Origin: Heliopora coerulea
Taxonomy: Eukaryota > Cnidaria > Anthozoa > Scleralcyonacea > Helioporidae
Assembly: GCA_030142905.1 (NCBI GenBank)
Contig: JASJOG010000098.1
Span: forward strand, 931,001-995,000
DNA: 64,000 nucleotides
Reading direction: 5' to 3'
The notes under the pieces are model-generated. The model saw only the letters and a program-made list of their open reading frames with translations, had not been told where the DNA came from and ran no database searches. Numbering within the stretch: position 1 is the stretch's first letter; each line of letters begins with the position of its first letter. The position numbers were made by a program, and so were the translations under genes. Below are positions 31,949 to 42,959 of the stretch, one piece after another.

Positions 31949-34280
31949 CCAGTGACTGACTTGAGTCAGCGTTCCAATCATAATACAAGGCACATTAAGA
32001 TGTACGACGTCCTCTAAAATTTCGGTATTTCAAGAAACTACGGTTTATTGACCACGGTACTTGGTACTTTGTAGCTAGTTTTATGAATCCTAAAACACTC
32101 TTGCTCTCCTGAAACGACTGTTGTCTCTCACTGAATTCAATTTTAAGTAACAGCTTTTTTCACACCGGCAGCTGACGTGGTCCTGAGGACGTGAAAATGA
32201 TTGGGGTGACATTGTATGCGGAACGACGACGGTATTGAGAATGTACTGGAGAAGAAAAATTATTCATTCTCTTTGTTTTGCATGAAGAATCCTTTTGTTT
32301 CGAAGGACACTTAGTTGAAGCTGACGTCGTAGATCTTAAGCTCCCTACAATTCAGTGCCGAGGCCCAGATGAAGATCCAAAGTACAAGTTCGAGGTACAT
32401 GTTAATCTTTTCCGGACAGGATGTCTCCCCTTGAAGTGTATAATCGTCTTGCTTTAGCCATAGTAAATAGAAGGTTGATCTTGTTGGGGAAGAGTTAAAT
32501 GAGATAAATATTCATTCATTTTAACCAGTTCCAGGTAAAACTGCATTGCTTACAGCATTCTGAAGTGTGAATACATTATTTTTCCGGTTTTGTTCGATGA
32601 GGATTAGTGTTGGGACATTACTGGGTACTATTTTTATCAGTTGTAATTTTTATACGAACAACATTGCTGAATCCTACTTTTCCTGCCACCAGAACCTTTC
32701 GTGATATTCATAGAAAGGAGAAGGTAGATTCACCTGTAAATAACAGGACTACCAGAAGGCCCTGAAAAGTGTCCCCAAAATAACAGTGTCAGTTCTAAGT
32801 TCTTGTTTGCATGGTAGCTACTACCAGCGGATATTGCTCTTTCGGATAATTCTCAACTAATGATCCAATGACGAGTATGACCGGAATGGATCGTTTTACG
32901 AAACGAAGTGATGTTAGGATTATGCCCTTAAAATTTAGAGTATTTGACATCCTTCGATGTTTCTTCCCAAGACATGTTAAATATATGTTTACATTTTTGG
33001 ACGATAAACCTGGCATTGTTCGATTTTTCAAAAGAGTATCGCATCTCTTTAAGAGGATCCAGGTTGATGTTGATACAGTTAAACTCTACTACAGAATAAA
33101 ACACAAAACAAGTTTGAACTCTGCGACGAGACGGCTCAAAAAATTTACTATAAGTAAAACAATGCGGAATTTCATAACTTCAAAGAAACCTGATAGAGAA
33201 GTTACTCTTCATTTCTCTTGTTCAGCATTCCACGAAGTCTTTGGAACGCATGCAACACCTGGAAACAAATGAAGCAAAGCAGATTTAAATGAGACCACAG
33301 GTTTTATAAGTGGCACTGGGATTGGACGAAAGAGGAGGCGCGCAGGTCGCTCGCCTTCCTTCTGTTTTTTTGTTTTGTAATCCATTTTTACCCTTAAAAA
33401 AATTTCATATGTCGTTTCACATATGAAAACTTATGAAATCGGATCGTTTCCAGTTTTGAAAATTTCATTTAACCTATGAAATCACAACGTTTTCAATCCA
33501 ATGTTTTTTTTGCAATTCTACACAAAATTCGCAGTTGTCAACCGATTTGTGCTGTTCTAAACGGCGTAATTTTCAGCTTGTTTGTTCAAAACGCAATCGA
33601 ATGCAACCAGTAACAGGACGCTCATATAGCTTCATACAGTCTAAATGTTACAAGTTACAACTGAATCAATCATAAATATTTATAAAATTCATTAAGAATT
33701 TATGAAGAAAATGCAAAGAAAAATCATGACTGTGTCGTATCTTTAAATGTGATTAAGACACATGCAACTCTATAATGTGAAGAAGAAGTTAATTTTACAG
33801 GTTAGAAAACATAATCCTCCAAACTTTCTTCGTGAGTTAGCGTATTACGGGTTCGTTTTATAAAACATTTAAGAAATTCGCAGTTTCTGCTTTATCGGAT
33901 CTAAAATACTTGGCTATTGAAGTAGATATGAGAATTAAAGAACAGGGGAAAGCAGTACAACATCAAGTGGTCAATAATTTGTAAATGATGCAATCTATAC
34001 CTTGCAGAGAAGCTTTATATAGTAAAAGCAAAACACTTTGAGTATTTCTTAACATTAAATACTGTCATTCCATATTATATCATTGTTTTGCTACTTTCTG
34101 GTGTTGTTTTTTGAAGTAAATTTTTGATTTCTTCATCATTTATTTGAACAAAATGTTCTGCCATTCTGTTCTTTACATTACTACAGATCTATAGGAGCTA
34201 ATAGCTTACTAGTAGCATAACCAATATATCATATACCAAATAACTCATATACATATTAGGATATAAATATATCAGGAGCC
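31949..34280. other. Mostly unrecognised sequence
   Basis: Unique AT-rich sequence. 33395-33480 has scattered TTTCACATATGAAA-type repeats also seen at 42.15-42.4 kb. One 134-codon frame (32868) is listed separately with low confidence. Confidence 0.35.
32868..33272 (+). CDS. Unassigned 134-codon frame, possibly spurious
   Basis: Frame beginning MTSMTGMDRFTKRSDVRIMP, basic overall, without membrane segment or known motif. No convincing splice sites border it, and a frame of this length can arise by chance. Reported only because it is the longest frame in a 2.3-kb stretch. Confidence 0.15.
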   Translation: MTSMTGMDRFTKRSDVRIMPLKFRVFDILRCFFPRHVKYMFTFLDDKPGIVRFFKRVSHLFKRIQVDVDTVKLYYRIKHKTSLNSATRRLKKFTISKTMRNFITSKKPDREVTLHFSCSAFHEVFGTHATPGNK

Positions 34281-34627
34281 AATACCGAAAAACAGCGGCG
34301 TTCTTGAGGTTATACACTATCTAAGATATAGAAAACAAGCTTCTCGACGTTTCCAGCGAAAGACCTTCGTCCGGAGATTAGTAGCATGGAATACATAAAA
34401 ACACGTGGGCTTTTATAGTAAAACTAAAAAAGTGTGTCACGTGACAAAAATGAACCAATAGAATGAATGTGGTCAAAACAAACACAAAACAATGAAAGGG
34501 TAAAGCTCATGACAAATTATGTGTGAAACTGGACAACAAAAGGGGGAAAAAATAGCACGTGGATAGAAAATAATAATGTGGGATGGCGAAGGAAGGTGAG
34601 ATGATGAAATGAAATGTATTGAGAGCT

Positions 34628-35455
34628 AAATGTAAGAAAATCGCTCGTTGATGCCATGGGGGTGGAGTGTTCCAAGTTTAGGAATGAGACGCATTTCCTG
34701 ACTTTTGCGGCTATCATTGCTACCGGAAACGGGAACTAAAGCTCGAATTTGCATATCCGAAAGGCTGTGATTAGCACTGTTAAAGTGCCTGGCAACAGGC
34801 TGATTAGCATCGTTCTTAGTAACAGAACGACGATGTTCCCCAAACCTGTCTCTCAAAACTCTTCCAGTTTCTCCAATGTAGAGCATGCCACATATACTGC
34901 ATGAGATACAGTAAATGAGATGGGAGGAGGTACAAGTGAAGTGGTGTTTGACAGTGAACTTAGATTTTGGCGCCGAAATTGTAATGGAGGAATCTATGAA
35001 ACTACAGGTTTTGCAATTCTTGATGCCACAGGAAATGTGCCCTTGGGAGACGACATATCCTGTGGTAGGGAACTATGAACTAGGGATTCACGGATGTTTT
35101 TGCTGTGGCGAAAAGAGACTAGAGAGTTATCGGGGAAAATGGAAGATGTTTCAGGGTCATTCTTTAGGATATGAAAGTTCTTGCGGATGACATCCCTTAC
35201 TTTGAAATTAAAGGGATGGCAAGTGAGTACTAAGGGGATTTTTTTGGAAACATTGACTACAGAGTCTGTGAGGGTATCCGAACCGGGAATCTGGGCAGCC
35301 TTGGTTAAGGCAGTCTCGAGAAGAGGGGTGGGATAGCCTCGCTGGACAAGTTTTTCATTTCCAAAATTTGTAGTTTCATAGATTCCTCCATTACAATTTC
35401 GGCGCCAAAATCTAAGTTCACTGTCAAACACCACTTCACTTGTACCTCCTCCCAT
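34628..35455 (-). pseudogene. PLE linker and GIY-YIG nuclease, 5'-truncated
   Basis: The minus-strand frame 34994-35455 includes LVLTCHPFNFKVRDVIRKNF and DNSLVSFRHSKNIRESLVHS, the usual region after the PLE reverse transcriptase. It is followed toward the left by the nuclease frame 34626-34886 (MLYIGETGRVLRDRFGEHRR), interrupted by a frame break between about 34890 and 34995. The reverse transcriptase is missing altogether. Confidence 0.8.
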
Positions 35456-35488
35456 CTCATTTACTGTATCTCATGCAGTATATGTGGC

Positions 35489-35749
35489 ATGCTCTACATT
35501 GGAGAAACTGGAAGAGTTTTGAGAGACAGGTTTGGGGAACATCGTCGTTCTGTTACTAAGAACGATGCTAATCAGCCTGTTGCCAGGCACTTTAACAGTG
35601 CTAATCACAGCCTTTCGGATATGCAAATTCGAGCTTTAGTTCCCGTTTCCGGTAGCAATGATAGCCGCAAAAGTCAGGAAATGCGTCTCATTCCTAAACT
35701 TGGAACACTCCACCCCCATGGCATCAACGAGCGATTTTCTTACATTTAG
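35489..35749 (+). pseudogene. Inverted duplicate of the GIY-YIG nuclease end
   Basis: Identical at protein level to the minus-strand copy 34626-34886 (starts MLYIGETGRVLRD, ends NERFSYI). It exists only because it lies in the second arm of the foldback element. It lacks upstream coding sequence. Confidence 0.85.
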
Positions 35750-36159
35750 CTCTCAATACATTTCATTTCATCATCTCACCTTCCTTCGCCATCCCACATT
35801 ATTATTTTCTATCCACGTGCTATTTTTTCCCCCTTTTGTTGTCCAGTTTCACACATAATTTGTCATGAGCTTTACCCTTTCATTGTTTTGTGTTTGTTTT
35901 GACCACATTCATTCTATTGGTTCATTTTTGTCACGTGACACACTTTTTTAGTTTTACTATAAAAGCCCACGTGTTTTTATGTATTCCATGCTACTAATCT
36001 CCGGACGAAGGTCTTTCGCTGGAAACGTCGAGAAGCTTGTTTTCTATATCTTAGATAGTGTATAACCTCAAGAACGCCGCTGTTTTATCGAAGCTATCTA
36101 CACTTGACCTCCGCGCCTTGGAATACCGAAAAACATACATTTATAAAGCTTCTTTTAAA

Positions 36160-36800
36160 AAAATTCTTTATTAAAAAAAGAAAATATATTTTAAGTTTCG
36201 GAGCACAGCCCCTTCAACAGAAACGAAATAATTTCAATACCAAGTCCATATATACCCTAACTATCCTAACTTGCATACATAGATTAACTTTCCTCCCTAA
36301 CATTTAATCCTCAAGGTACATAACTTTTTAATTTTTCAATCCAAAATCTCTTCCTTTCCGTCAAATTATTCAAATAAGTAATATCAATAACCTGAGCTAA
36401 AAAATCCCTTAATCCAGAATGCCCCTCCCACAAAAAAGATGCATACAAATGCTGACCACAAATTTCCCTATATCCCCTACCAAACCTATGAAGAGAGCTC
36501 TTGTGGTTATTAAACCTCAACCTAAATGATGTGACAGTACTTTCCATAAATTGTTCCTTACATTGTTTACAGGTAATCAATCAGGTACACCACACCCCTG
36601 GTTAATTGTTAATGCGACCTTGCACCGTGCTACGAAACGTAGCGCTCACAATAACAGAGTCACAAACTTTGCATCTTTTCTTTCCACACTTAAACATCCG
36701 TCCAGTCGTTTCCTCCACCTTCCACCATTTGGCCCGAACCTAGTAATCCTTAAGGTTTCTAGGTTTCCTAAGACATATCATAGGCTGTTCCGGCATTATC
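36160..36800 (-). mobile_element. PLE 3' fragment next to the EGF gene's last exon
   Basis: Minus strand, right to left: remains of the post-RT region (about 36800, degraded with stops), a Cys motif CGKKRCKVC (about 36660-36690), then the nuclease frame 36311-36580 (TCKQCKEQFMESTVTSFRLR) and a 3' UTR with a hammerhead-like hairpin at 36197-36226. It is in the same subfamily as the 19.4-kb PLE. The insertion lies only about 10 bp beyond the stop codon of the host terminal exon, so it may form that gene's 3' UTR. Confidence 0.75.
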
Positions 36801-36811
36801 CTCATCAAATT

Positions 36812-37221
36812 TCATGACAAACCTACAATATTTTGTAATTCCCTAAAGATTCCATGGAGAGCACTTAAAGCAGGGTGATAATCTGTAACAAAACAGGATC
36901 CACCATTCCCCTGCCTACTCTTCCGATTTTTCTGATTAAATAACATTCCTATGTGGAAATGTTCCAATTCCACATTTTTTTCACGTGTGAAGTAACATGT
37001 GAGATTTTCGTGCGGGAACAAATGACGAAATACCTCAAATACATCGGTGTCGACAACATCTAAACGAGGATTTCTAGCTAGCTTCTGAGCTTTTGCATAA
37101 AGCATTCGTGAAAACGAACACTTCGACAGACCATCACCAACAAAACCAGGCTTGCACTTGCAAACGTTTCGTTGACAAAAGGCATCCGGATGGCATAGAA
37201 CGACACCATAACGACAGACCG
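36812..37221 (-). CDS. Terminal exon of the F5/8C-EGF gene: EGF plus unrecognised C-terminal region
   Basis: Minus-strand exon after acceptor TTTTAG (AG opposite 37222-37223), phase 1, ending at a TGA opposite 36812-36814. It encodes an EGF domain (VCRYGVVLCHPDAFCQRNVC and KCKPGFVGDGLSKC), followed by about 100 residues without Cys spacing I recognise (starting SFSRMLYAKAQKLARNPRLD, then LTCYFTREKNVELEHFHIGM). The tail is charged and helical in parts and lacks a membrane segment or GPI signal, suggesting a secreted protein or a truncated C-terminus. The PLE inserted just downstream could have altered the original end. Confidence 0.7.
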
Positions 37222-37382
37222 CTAAAAGAAAAGGAAAGTAAGCCCGTTTCATTGAATTAAATCGTCTACTGTAACGAAACGACCAAAGCTTAAGATTACT
37301 GCTTTGGTTGGTAAAAAATCTCGGACATAGTTCGATAGTAGGGACCTTTAGATTTAACTACAAGTGCGACAACCATAGACTC

Positions 37383-37784
37383 GAGTGGCGTAACGAGGGG
37401 TGGGGCGTGGGTAACAGATCCACTGCTTCTGATGGTACTTCATGGGCGACGCCATTTTCGGCCATCAGTGTCCTGAAAACGTTGACCCACATACTAAGTC
37501 ATTCTCATATTGTTGATAGACAAACGTAAAACCTACTCATTGCTATTTATTTGAAGATTGATAGCAATTGAACTGCGAAGATTGCATAAGTTTGCGCATG
37601 AGTGGTGGTTAGAAGTAAGAATTAGTATACATAGTGGAGACTGAATATTCCATTTTTTCGATGGAATATTCTTTGTGCATGCCTGCTTTTTGAGTCTTCT
37701 TTTCTTCTTTCTGTTCTTTTTTTGGGGGGGTAATGGCATTTTTTACTCCCGCCCCGGGCGACAATTTACTTAGTTACGCCACTG
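37383..37784. mobile_element. hAT-like non-autonomous element
   Basis: Ends GAGTGGCGTAACGAGG at the left and its inverse GTTACGCCACTG at the right. The 8-bp target duplication is ATAGACTC (37375-37382) versus ATAGGCTC (37785-37792), with one mismatch. 402 bp, non-coding. Confidence 0.8.
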
Positions 37785-38559
37785 ATAGGCTCGAAATATT
37801 GGCGCCGTTTGCTTTCTACACTTCTTCGGCTGCGTTTATACTAGAGCTAAAGTACTCGGATTCGAGACGAATCCGAATACATTTTGCACCGGATTAAATT
37901 TAGTGTTCATACATGAAACATCAATCTGGTACTAAAAGTATCCTTTTCAATGGCGTAGGAAGCAGGGGGGCACGGGGGAGCGACCCCCTAACATTTTATT
38001 AAAGGGGGCTGCGATATCGTTCGAGCTCCCTTTAAAAACAGCTATGGTGACGCTATGCAAACTCTTTTCTAACTTTTTTCATTGCACGTACTTGCATTTC
38101 AAAGTTAGAATAAAAGATATTTAACAATCTAATGTACTGCCCATAGTTTTAATGATAGCTGATACTTTATTATAATTTAGAGTTGCACGGAGATAGTATC
38201 CTTCAAAAGGGTTAAAAAAGCACCACATTTTATAATTGTATTTAGTCTTCTAATTCGTAAATTAGTAATCCACTGCAACATTTCTTTCTAATGAACACGA
38301 AATGTGCTTTACCATAGATACAAAATTGCAAGTATTGTCTCAGTATTGTCAGCAAAATAGGCGATGAAAATATCTACGTAAAAACGCCCACCCTGTACTA
38401 AACTTGTGTTCCTGGCCCCCCTAAGTTCGACTGTTATCTTTGTTGAGAATCAAGATAACAAGTGTGTGTCAACAACTTTGACTACAATTCACTTGCCATA
38501 GTTCAAACTTCTACTTTTACTCGGAGTCATACTCAAATTCAAAGTTCCATAATATCGCT

Positions 38560-39025
38560 CAAGAATAGGAAAAGGACAATAAACAAGAACACAAACCAGA
38601 AGAAGAAGAAGAAATAGGACAATAACAGGAACAACAACAACAACAACAAGAATGAGATGGAAAACCAAGAAGAGGGATAACAACAAGAACGAAAACAAGA
38701 ACAAAAACAACAACTAGAACCACAGCAAGAACTAGAACAAGAACAAAAATAAAAACAAAATCAAGAACGAGTACAAAAACAAAAACAAGAACAAGAACGA
38801 GAGCGAGAGCTAATACAAGAACAACGACAAAAACAAGAACGAACTGTAACAAAAACAAGAACGAGAACAAGAACGATAACAAGAACGAGTACGAGAGCGA
38901 GAACTAATACAAGAACTACAACAAAAACAAGAACTAGAACAATAACAAAAAGAAAAGCAAGGACAAAAACGAGGACGAAAACGAGAACGAGAACGAGCAC
39001 AAGAGCGAGAACAAGAGCAATGTTA
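38560..39025. repeat. Imperfect (AACAAGAACGAG)n tract
   Basis: Pyrimidine-poor plus strand made of AACAAGAAC and GAGAAC words. The long frames on both strands (for example Val/Leu-rich minus-strand ones) are products of this composition and not genes. Confidence 0.85.
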
Positions 39026-39392
39026 AGAAAAGAAATTTGATTAAAATATTCATGTGCAACTTAATACACAAATGGAGTTGACTATTAATTCTGTCTATGG
39101 ATTGCAGATGACGCCCGGGCTAACACAGCCGCTGTATTGAGCCAAAAATCAGCCAAAAAGGTTCGTACCTGAAAAGGTCAGAGTGGCCATGGTCTGCGAG
39201 ATATTTCCGAGAAAATGGAATGAAAAGTGACAGCAAAAGGTTGAGAAGATTAAAAACATACATGAGATTGATAATTAATGAAAATAGATCCTTTTGCTCT
39301 CCTATGCCACTGACCCCTAGGTACGAGCCTGGCTATTTAGAAGTTACTTTCATGAGGGAACTTGGAACTGTTGCCAGGGGTAGAATAACTAT

Positions 39393-39515
39393 GGCGGCGT
39401 TCTTGAGGTTATACACTATCTAAGATATAGAATATCTTAAATAGTGTATAACCTCAAGAACGCCGCTGTTTTATCGAAGCTATCTACACTGGACCTCCGC
39501 GCCTTGGAATTCCTC
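39393..39515. mobile_element. Solo PLE foldback unit
   Basis: Only the outermost parts of the 34.3-kb family: GCGGCGTTCTTGAGGTTATA and its inverse, then the tail TTTTATCGAAGCTATCTACA... It is flanked by GTAGAATAACTAT (39380-39392) and GTAGAATCACTAT (39516-39528), a 13-bp target duplication with one mismatch. It shows that the short end structure alone can be inserted. Confidence 0.8.
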
Positions 39516-39830
39516 GTAGAATCACTATCTCGTTCGATGATAAATTGTTGCAATTACTAACCATGACCAAGTTTAGCTATGCTTGAGATAACAAAAATAA
39601 CCAAATTTGGTCACCAATTCTTATATTGGTTTCTGATCGCCACAAGTTTGCTATTGGCAATAAGCCATTTTATCAAGAATATACCACTGGTGGTGCTATT
39701 GACAAAATTCAAGTGCTTTTGAAGACTCGTTGATTTTCGAGCAATTTTCATGCATGGATTTGTTTTTCTCAAATTCCATCTTGTCATGGAGATTTCATTA
39801 CAAGTACCAACCAAAACTAATTGAGCTTAC

Positions 39831-39935
39831 CTTGACATATCTCTCCATTTCCTTTATATCCCGACTTGCACGAACACTTACCGTCGATACAGTTGGCCAT
39901 AGAGTGACACTGCAGACCTTTAGTCACGCAGCGAT
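39831..39935 (-). CDS. EGF-domain exon
   Basis: 105-bp exon, acceptor TTATTAG, donor CAAG|GTAAGC, phases 1-1. With the upstream G it encodes DRCVTKGLQCHSMANC, IDGKCSCKSGYKGNGEIC: a six-Cys EGF module with short loops. It is the same length and phase as the 41.9-kb exon, suggesting tandem exon duplication. Confidence 0.8.
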
Positions 39936-40054
39936 CTAATAAAAAATTTAAATATAATGTTTTTGACCAGCGGAATGTCATTGACGGAAAAACATGTCTG
40001 ATCAACCTGTACTGTTTGCCAAACTGAAAACGCTCCGGTGGCATTGATGACGAT

Positions 40055-40300
40055 AAAGAGAACGATCGACGATAATGATGACGACTATTATGACATCAAA
40101 GACGATGATAATGATGATGATAGTAATAACGACAAAGATGAGTATAATGTTGATAGTAATGGCGACGGAGATAATGATGTTGTCGACAATGATAATGATA
40201 ATAATTATGAGATAATGATAACGATGATAACGATACTAATAATAAGAATAGTAAAGATGGTGATGATAAAAATAATTATGTTTCTTAAAATCCATATTAA
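40055..40300. repeat. (GAT/GATAAT)n microsatellite
   Basis: Imperfect GATGAC, GATAAT and AATGAT repeats. A second small AATAAT run lies at 40435-40500. Asp-rich frames here are artefacts. Confidence 0.85.
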
Positions 40301-40836
40301 TGGTAAAATTTCCTTTCCACACAAGTTCCCTGAAATGTGCAATGTCTATTGCGGCCTTACCTGGCGGGATGCTGAGAGCCCGTAGCAGGCTGAGATCCTT
40401 TCCACTGTCCTTAGTTGGGTCGTGTGCGAGTTGTGATAATAATAATTATGATAATAATAATAATAATAACAATGATAAAGACAATGATACTGATGACGAT
40501 AATAATTGTTTGAAAAGAATGAATGAAACATCGAATTTGTGGGATGAAAAATATTCATAATACGTGTGCGTTAAACAGGTGGAACATATGGCCAAGCACT
40601 ATAGTGGCATTCCTCGTTAATTCTTTGAGAAAGTTTTTCATTTCTTTTTACTGTTTTTCATTTATTGCAATAGACAAGACCAACTCAAGAAGTCCATCTT
40701 TCTATAACACTGTAAGGTTCTGCTGTACCAGAACGAACTTAGCGGAAGAGTAGCATTTTTCCTAAAGACGACACTTTAGTCTACGGTAATATCATGATTA
40801 CCTCGGATTCGTTTGTATTCCGAGAATTATATCTAA

Positions 40837-40955
40837 GACCCAGTTCAAACGTCGAACTTTCATGTGCCTAATCAAATAGAAATCAGTTTGAATAAAGGAT
40901 TTTGCTCATCAACATTGGATTCGGCACGTGAAGAGTTCGACGTTTGAACTGGGCC
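40837..40955. mobile_element. 119-bp MITE, Harbinger-like
   Basis: Inverted ends GACCCAGTTCAAACGTCGAA and GGCCCAGTTCAAACGTCGAA (read inward), flanked by TAA on both sides (40834-40836, 40956-40958). A TAA or TTA target is typical of PIF/Harbinger elements. Confidence 0.7.
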
Positions 40956-41028
40956 TAAAAACGTATTTCCCTCATTGCTCAAACCAGAGGGCATTTCGCT
41001 TTTGTCTTCTGAATTTTACACATGAACA

Positions 41029-41184
41029 ATTACTGACCCTCATCGAAACCTACTGTTTTCACTCTGAATTATATCAGCGATTGCAGAGAGCAAAATTATA
41101 CAGGTCGAGTTTGCATAATTTTGCTCTCTGCATTCGCTGATAATGCAGAGAAAACATAATGGGTTTTGACAAGGGTCAATAATT
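41029..41184. mobile_element. Near-perfect palindromic MITE
   Basis: Arms of about 70 bp (AATTACTGACCCTCATCGAA... and its diverged inverse) around a 15-base centre. Inner arms carry GCAGAGAGCAAAATTAT and its inverse. Confidence 0.7.
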
Positions 41185-41544
41185 ATAACAGATAATTACT
41201 TAGGTACACAGCGTTATTGGATATAATGGGTACCGAAGTAATTACGTATTAAATAACATGAGGTAAATCTCGGAGAGAAAATATCCTATGTATTTGGAAA
41301 TAATGGCTTTCGTTAAAGTCAAAAACATTATTGGAAACTTGTTCGTGGCATTTATGAAACATAATTACTGCAAGATGAATTGTGGGTTCTGGTACCTTTT
41401 ATGACGAATATTTCACATAAAATGTTTCCAGCGACTAGAATATTACTTATTCATGATTAAATTCAGAAGAGAAAAACAACAAACGAACTGAGACTGCATA
41501 AATTATCAACACCCAGAAATTATGCGTGTCAGTAGATGGTCGTG

Positions 41545-41712
41545 GCTAGAAGGTATAGCTGAGAAGGAGGATTATGATTAGGGTTAGGGTTAGAGCTACA
41601 GCTAGGGCTAGAACTAACCCTAATCCTAACCCCAACCTTAATCCTAACATATCCTAACCCAGATCCTAATCCTAATCCCCCTTCTCAAGTATACCTTCTA
41701 GCCACCACCAAT
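41545..41712. repeat. Inverted element with telomere-like core
   Basis: Terminal inverted repeats GTGGCTAGAAGGTATAGCTG / its inverse enclose TTAGGG-like repeats on the left half (about 41580-41605) and CCCTAA-like repeats on the right half (about 41615-41690), so the core is itself palindromic in type. Confidence 0.7.
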
Positions 41713-41945
41713 AGTTGGTTTGACAATTCCAGTGCCATGTTGCAGAGTTGATGCCGATGACGCAAAATTGCCCAGGAATGAGATTGATATTACTGGTCAG
41801 AGGGTAAACCAGAGCTAGATTACAATACAGGATATTTACCAATCAATCTATGTACAATATTTAGTTATTTATGGAAGTGGACATGATAACAGTGAAAACG
41901 ACCACAACGAGACAATTTACAAGAAAAAAAATCCATTTTTCAAAC

Positions 41946-42050
41946 CTAAACAGTATATCCCATTTCCACTGAATCCGGTCTTGCAAATGCATCTTCCATT
42001 CACACACTGGGCGTTCTCGTGACAAAGGAAACCATTGTGAAGACAAGGAT
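41946..42050 (-). CDS. EGF-domain exon
   Basis: 105-bp exon after acceptor ATATAG, phase 1. With the preceding G it reads DPCLHNGFLCHENAQCVNGR and CICKTGFSGNGIYC, six cysteines. The donor TTAG|GTTTGA is weaker than the others. Phase 1 out joins the next exon's ATCGC to give Asp-Arg-Cys. Confidence 0.8.
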
Positions 42051-42119
42051 CTATATATGAACAGAAAACAAAAATACTCCTCAGGATATTCTCTAACAAA
42101 AATTTCACGTTTCGCATGT

Positions 42120-42410
42120 CAAAAACATGTGGAATTGGAATATTTTCACACATGAAATTTTCATTTCAAGCATGAAATGGGAACGTTTTCACGTATGAAG
42201 TTCCTAATTAGTATGTGAAATGAACTGGTTTAAAATTTCACATGTGAAATGTAGGTATACCAAACAGCTATTTCACACGTAAGAAATGAAATGGAAGATT
42301 CACATATAAAAATTAATTTTACATACAAAATATTCATTTCACATATAGAATTGAAACAATTCACATATGAAATATAATTTTCATATGTAAATTTCGTGTA
42401 AAATTTTTGT
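42120..42410. repeat. TTTCACATATGAAAT-type dispersed repeats
   Basis: Many copies of CACATRTGAAAT and its inverse, which is nearly palindromic. A shorter patch exists at 33395-33480. Its outer boundaries are unclear. Confidence 0.6.
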
Positions 42411-42641
42411 AAGGAAAATCGTAGGTCGTTAACCAGAGTAAAATTAAAAAGTCGAACGCGGACTGAGAAGTGAGTTGTCTCCCCGCCTCACAGCCCAACC
42501 TTTTGCAATTTCAAATTTTCCAGACAGCCCTACTTTCTGAATACGATCGCCACTACTGACCGGCACGACTTCGGACCGCTCCCTATACAAATCCTTGGAT
42601 CGGTCTACATGAGACCGGTTCTAAAAATAAGCTCGAACAGG

Positions 42642-42951
42642 CAGGGCCGCAGAGAGGTTTTGTGAGACGCGGGACAAAATATCGATTCGGGGCCCTTGTT
42701 GACGTCATATATGTAATCAATCCCGTCCTTGGGGCCCCTGTCCTCCTTTTGTGGCTCCAACGCTCTGAAACGCTGTTTCCCTGGATTGTGAGGACAGTAA
42801 CCATTGCTCTACCGCAACTGCCGTCCGTTATGTCATTGTCTTTAATCTTCGTTACGTCAAAAACGTAAAGCTCAATCATTTTAGGAGGCCCCTATCAGGT
42901 AGGGGGCCCGGGGCAAGTTGCCCCCTGCTGCCCCCCTTCTCGGCAGCCCTG
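42642..42951. mobile_element. hAT-like MITE
   Basis: Ends CAGGGCCGCAGAGAGG and, inverted, CAGGGCTGCCGAGAAG. 8-bp target duplication CGAACAGG (42634-42641) versus CGGACAGG (42952-42959). 310 bp, no coding sequence of its own. Confidence 0.8.
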
Positions 42952-42959
42952 CGGACAGG

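Larger units (their letters stand above)
34294..36121 (-). mobile_element. Foldback PLE with identical arms and 13-14-bp target duplication
   Basis: AATACCGAAAAACA flanks the element at 34281-34294 and 36122-36135 (14 bp if the shared A is counted). Left arm 34294 to about 35010 and right arm about 35360-36083 are essentially identical inverses; both encode the same GIY-YIG nuclease end on opposite strands. Between them about 350 bp encodes part of the linker, continuous with the left arm on the minus strand. A single-copy tail of about 38 bp (GTTTTATCGAAGCTATCTAC...) follows the right arm. The arms' near identity points to recent insertion or gene conversion. Confidence 0.85.
37222..39830 (-). 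other. Intron between EGF exons, with repeats
   Basis: Contains a hAT-like MITE (37383), a G-rich segment near 37950-38010, a purine/AAC-rich tract (38560-39025) and the solo PLE unit at 39393. No other exon seen. Confidence 0.5.

Noticed and set aside
35658..35858. 66-codon frame repeated at 34517-34717
   Set aside because: Out-of-frame shadow over the nuclease end and 3' UTR of the foldback PLE.
38489..39000. Val/Leu-rich minus-strand frames resembling membrane proteins
   Set aside because: They follow directly from the AACAAGAAC repeat, which reads as hydrophobic codons on the opposite strand.
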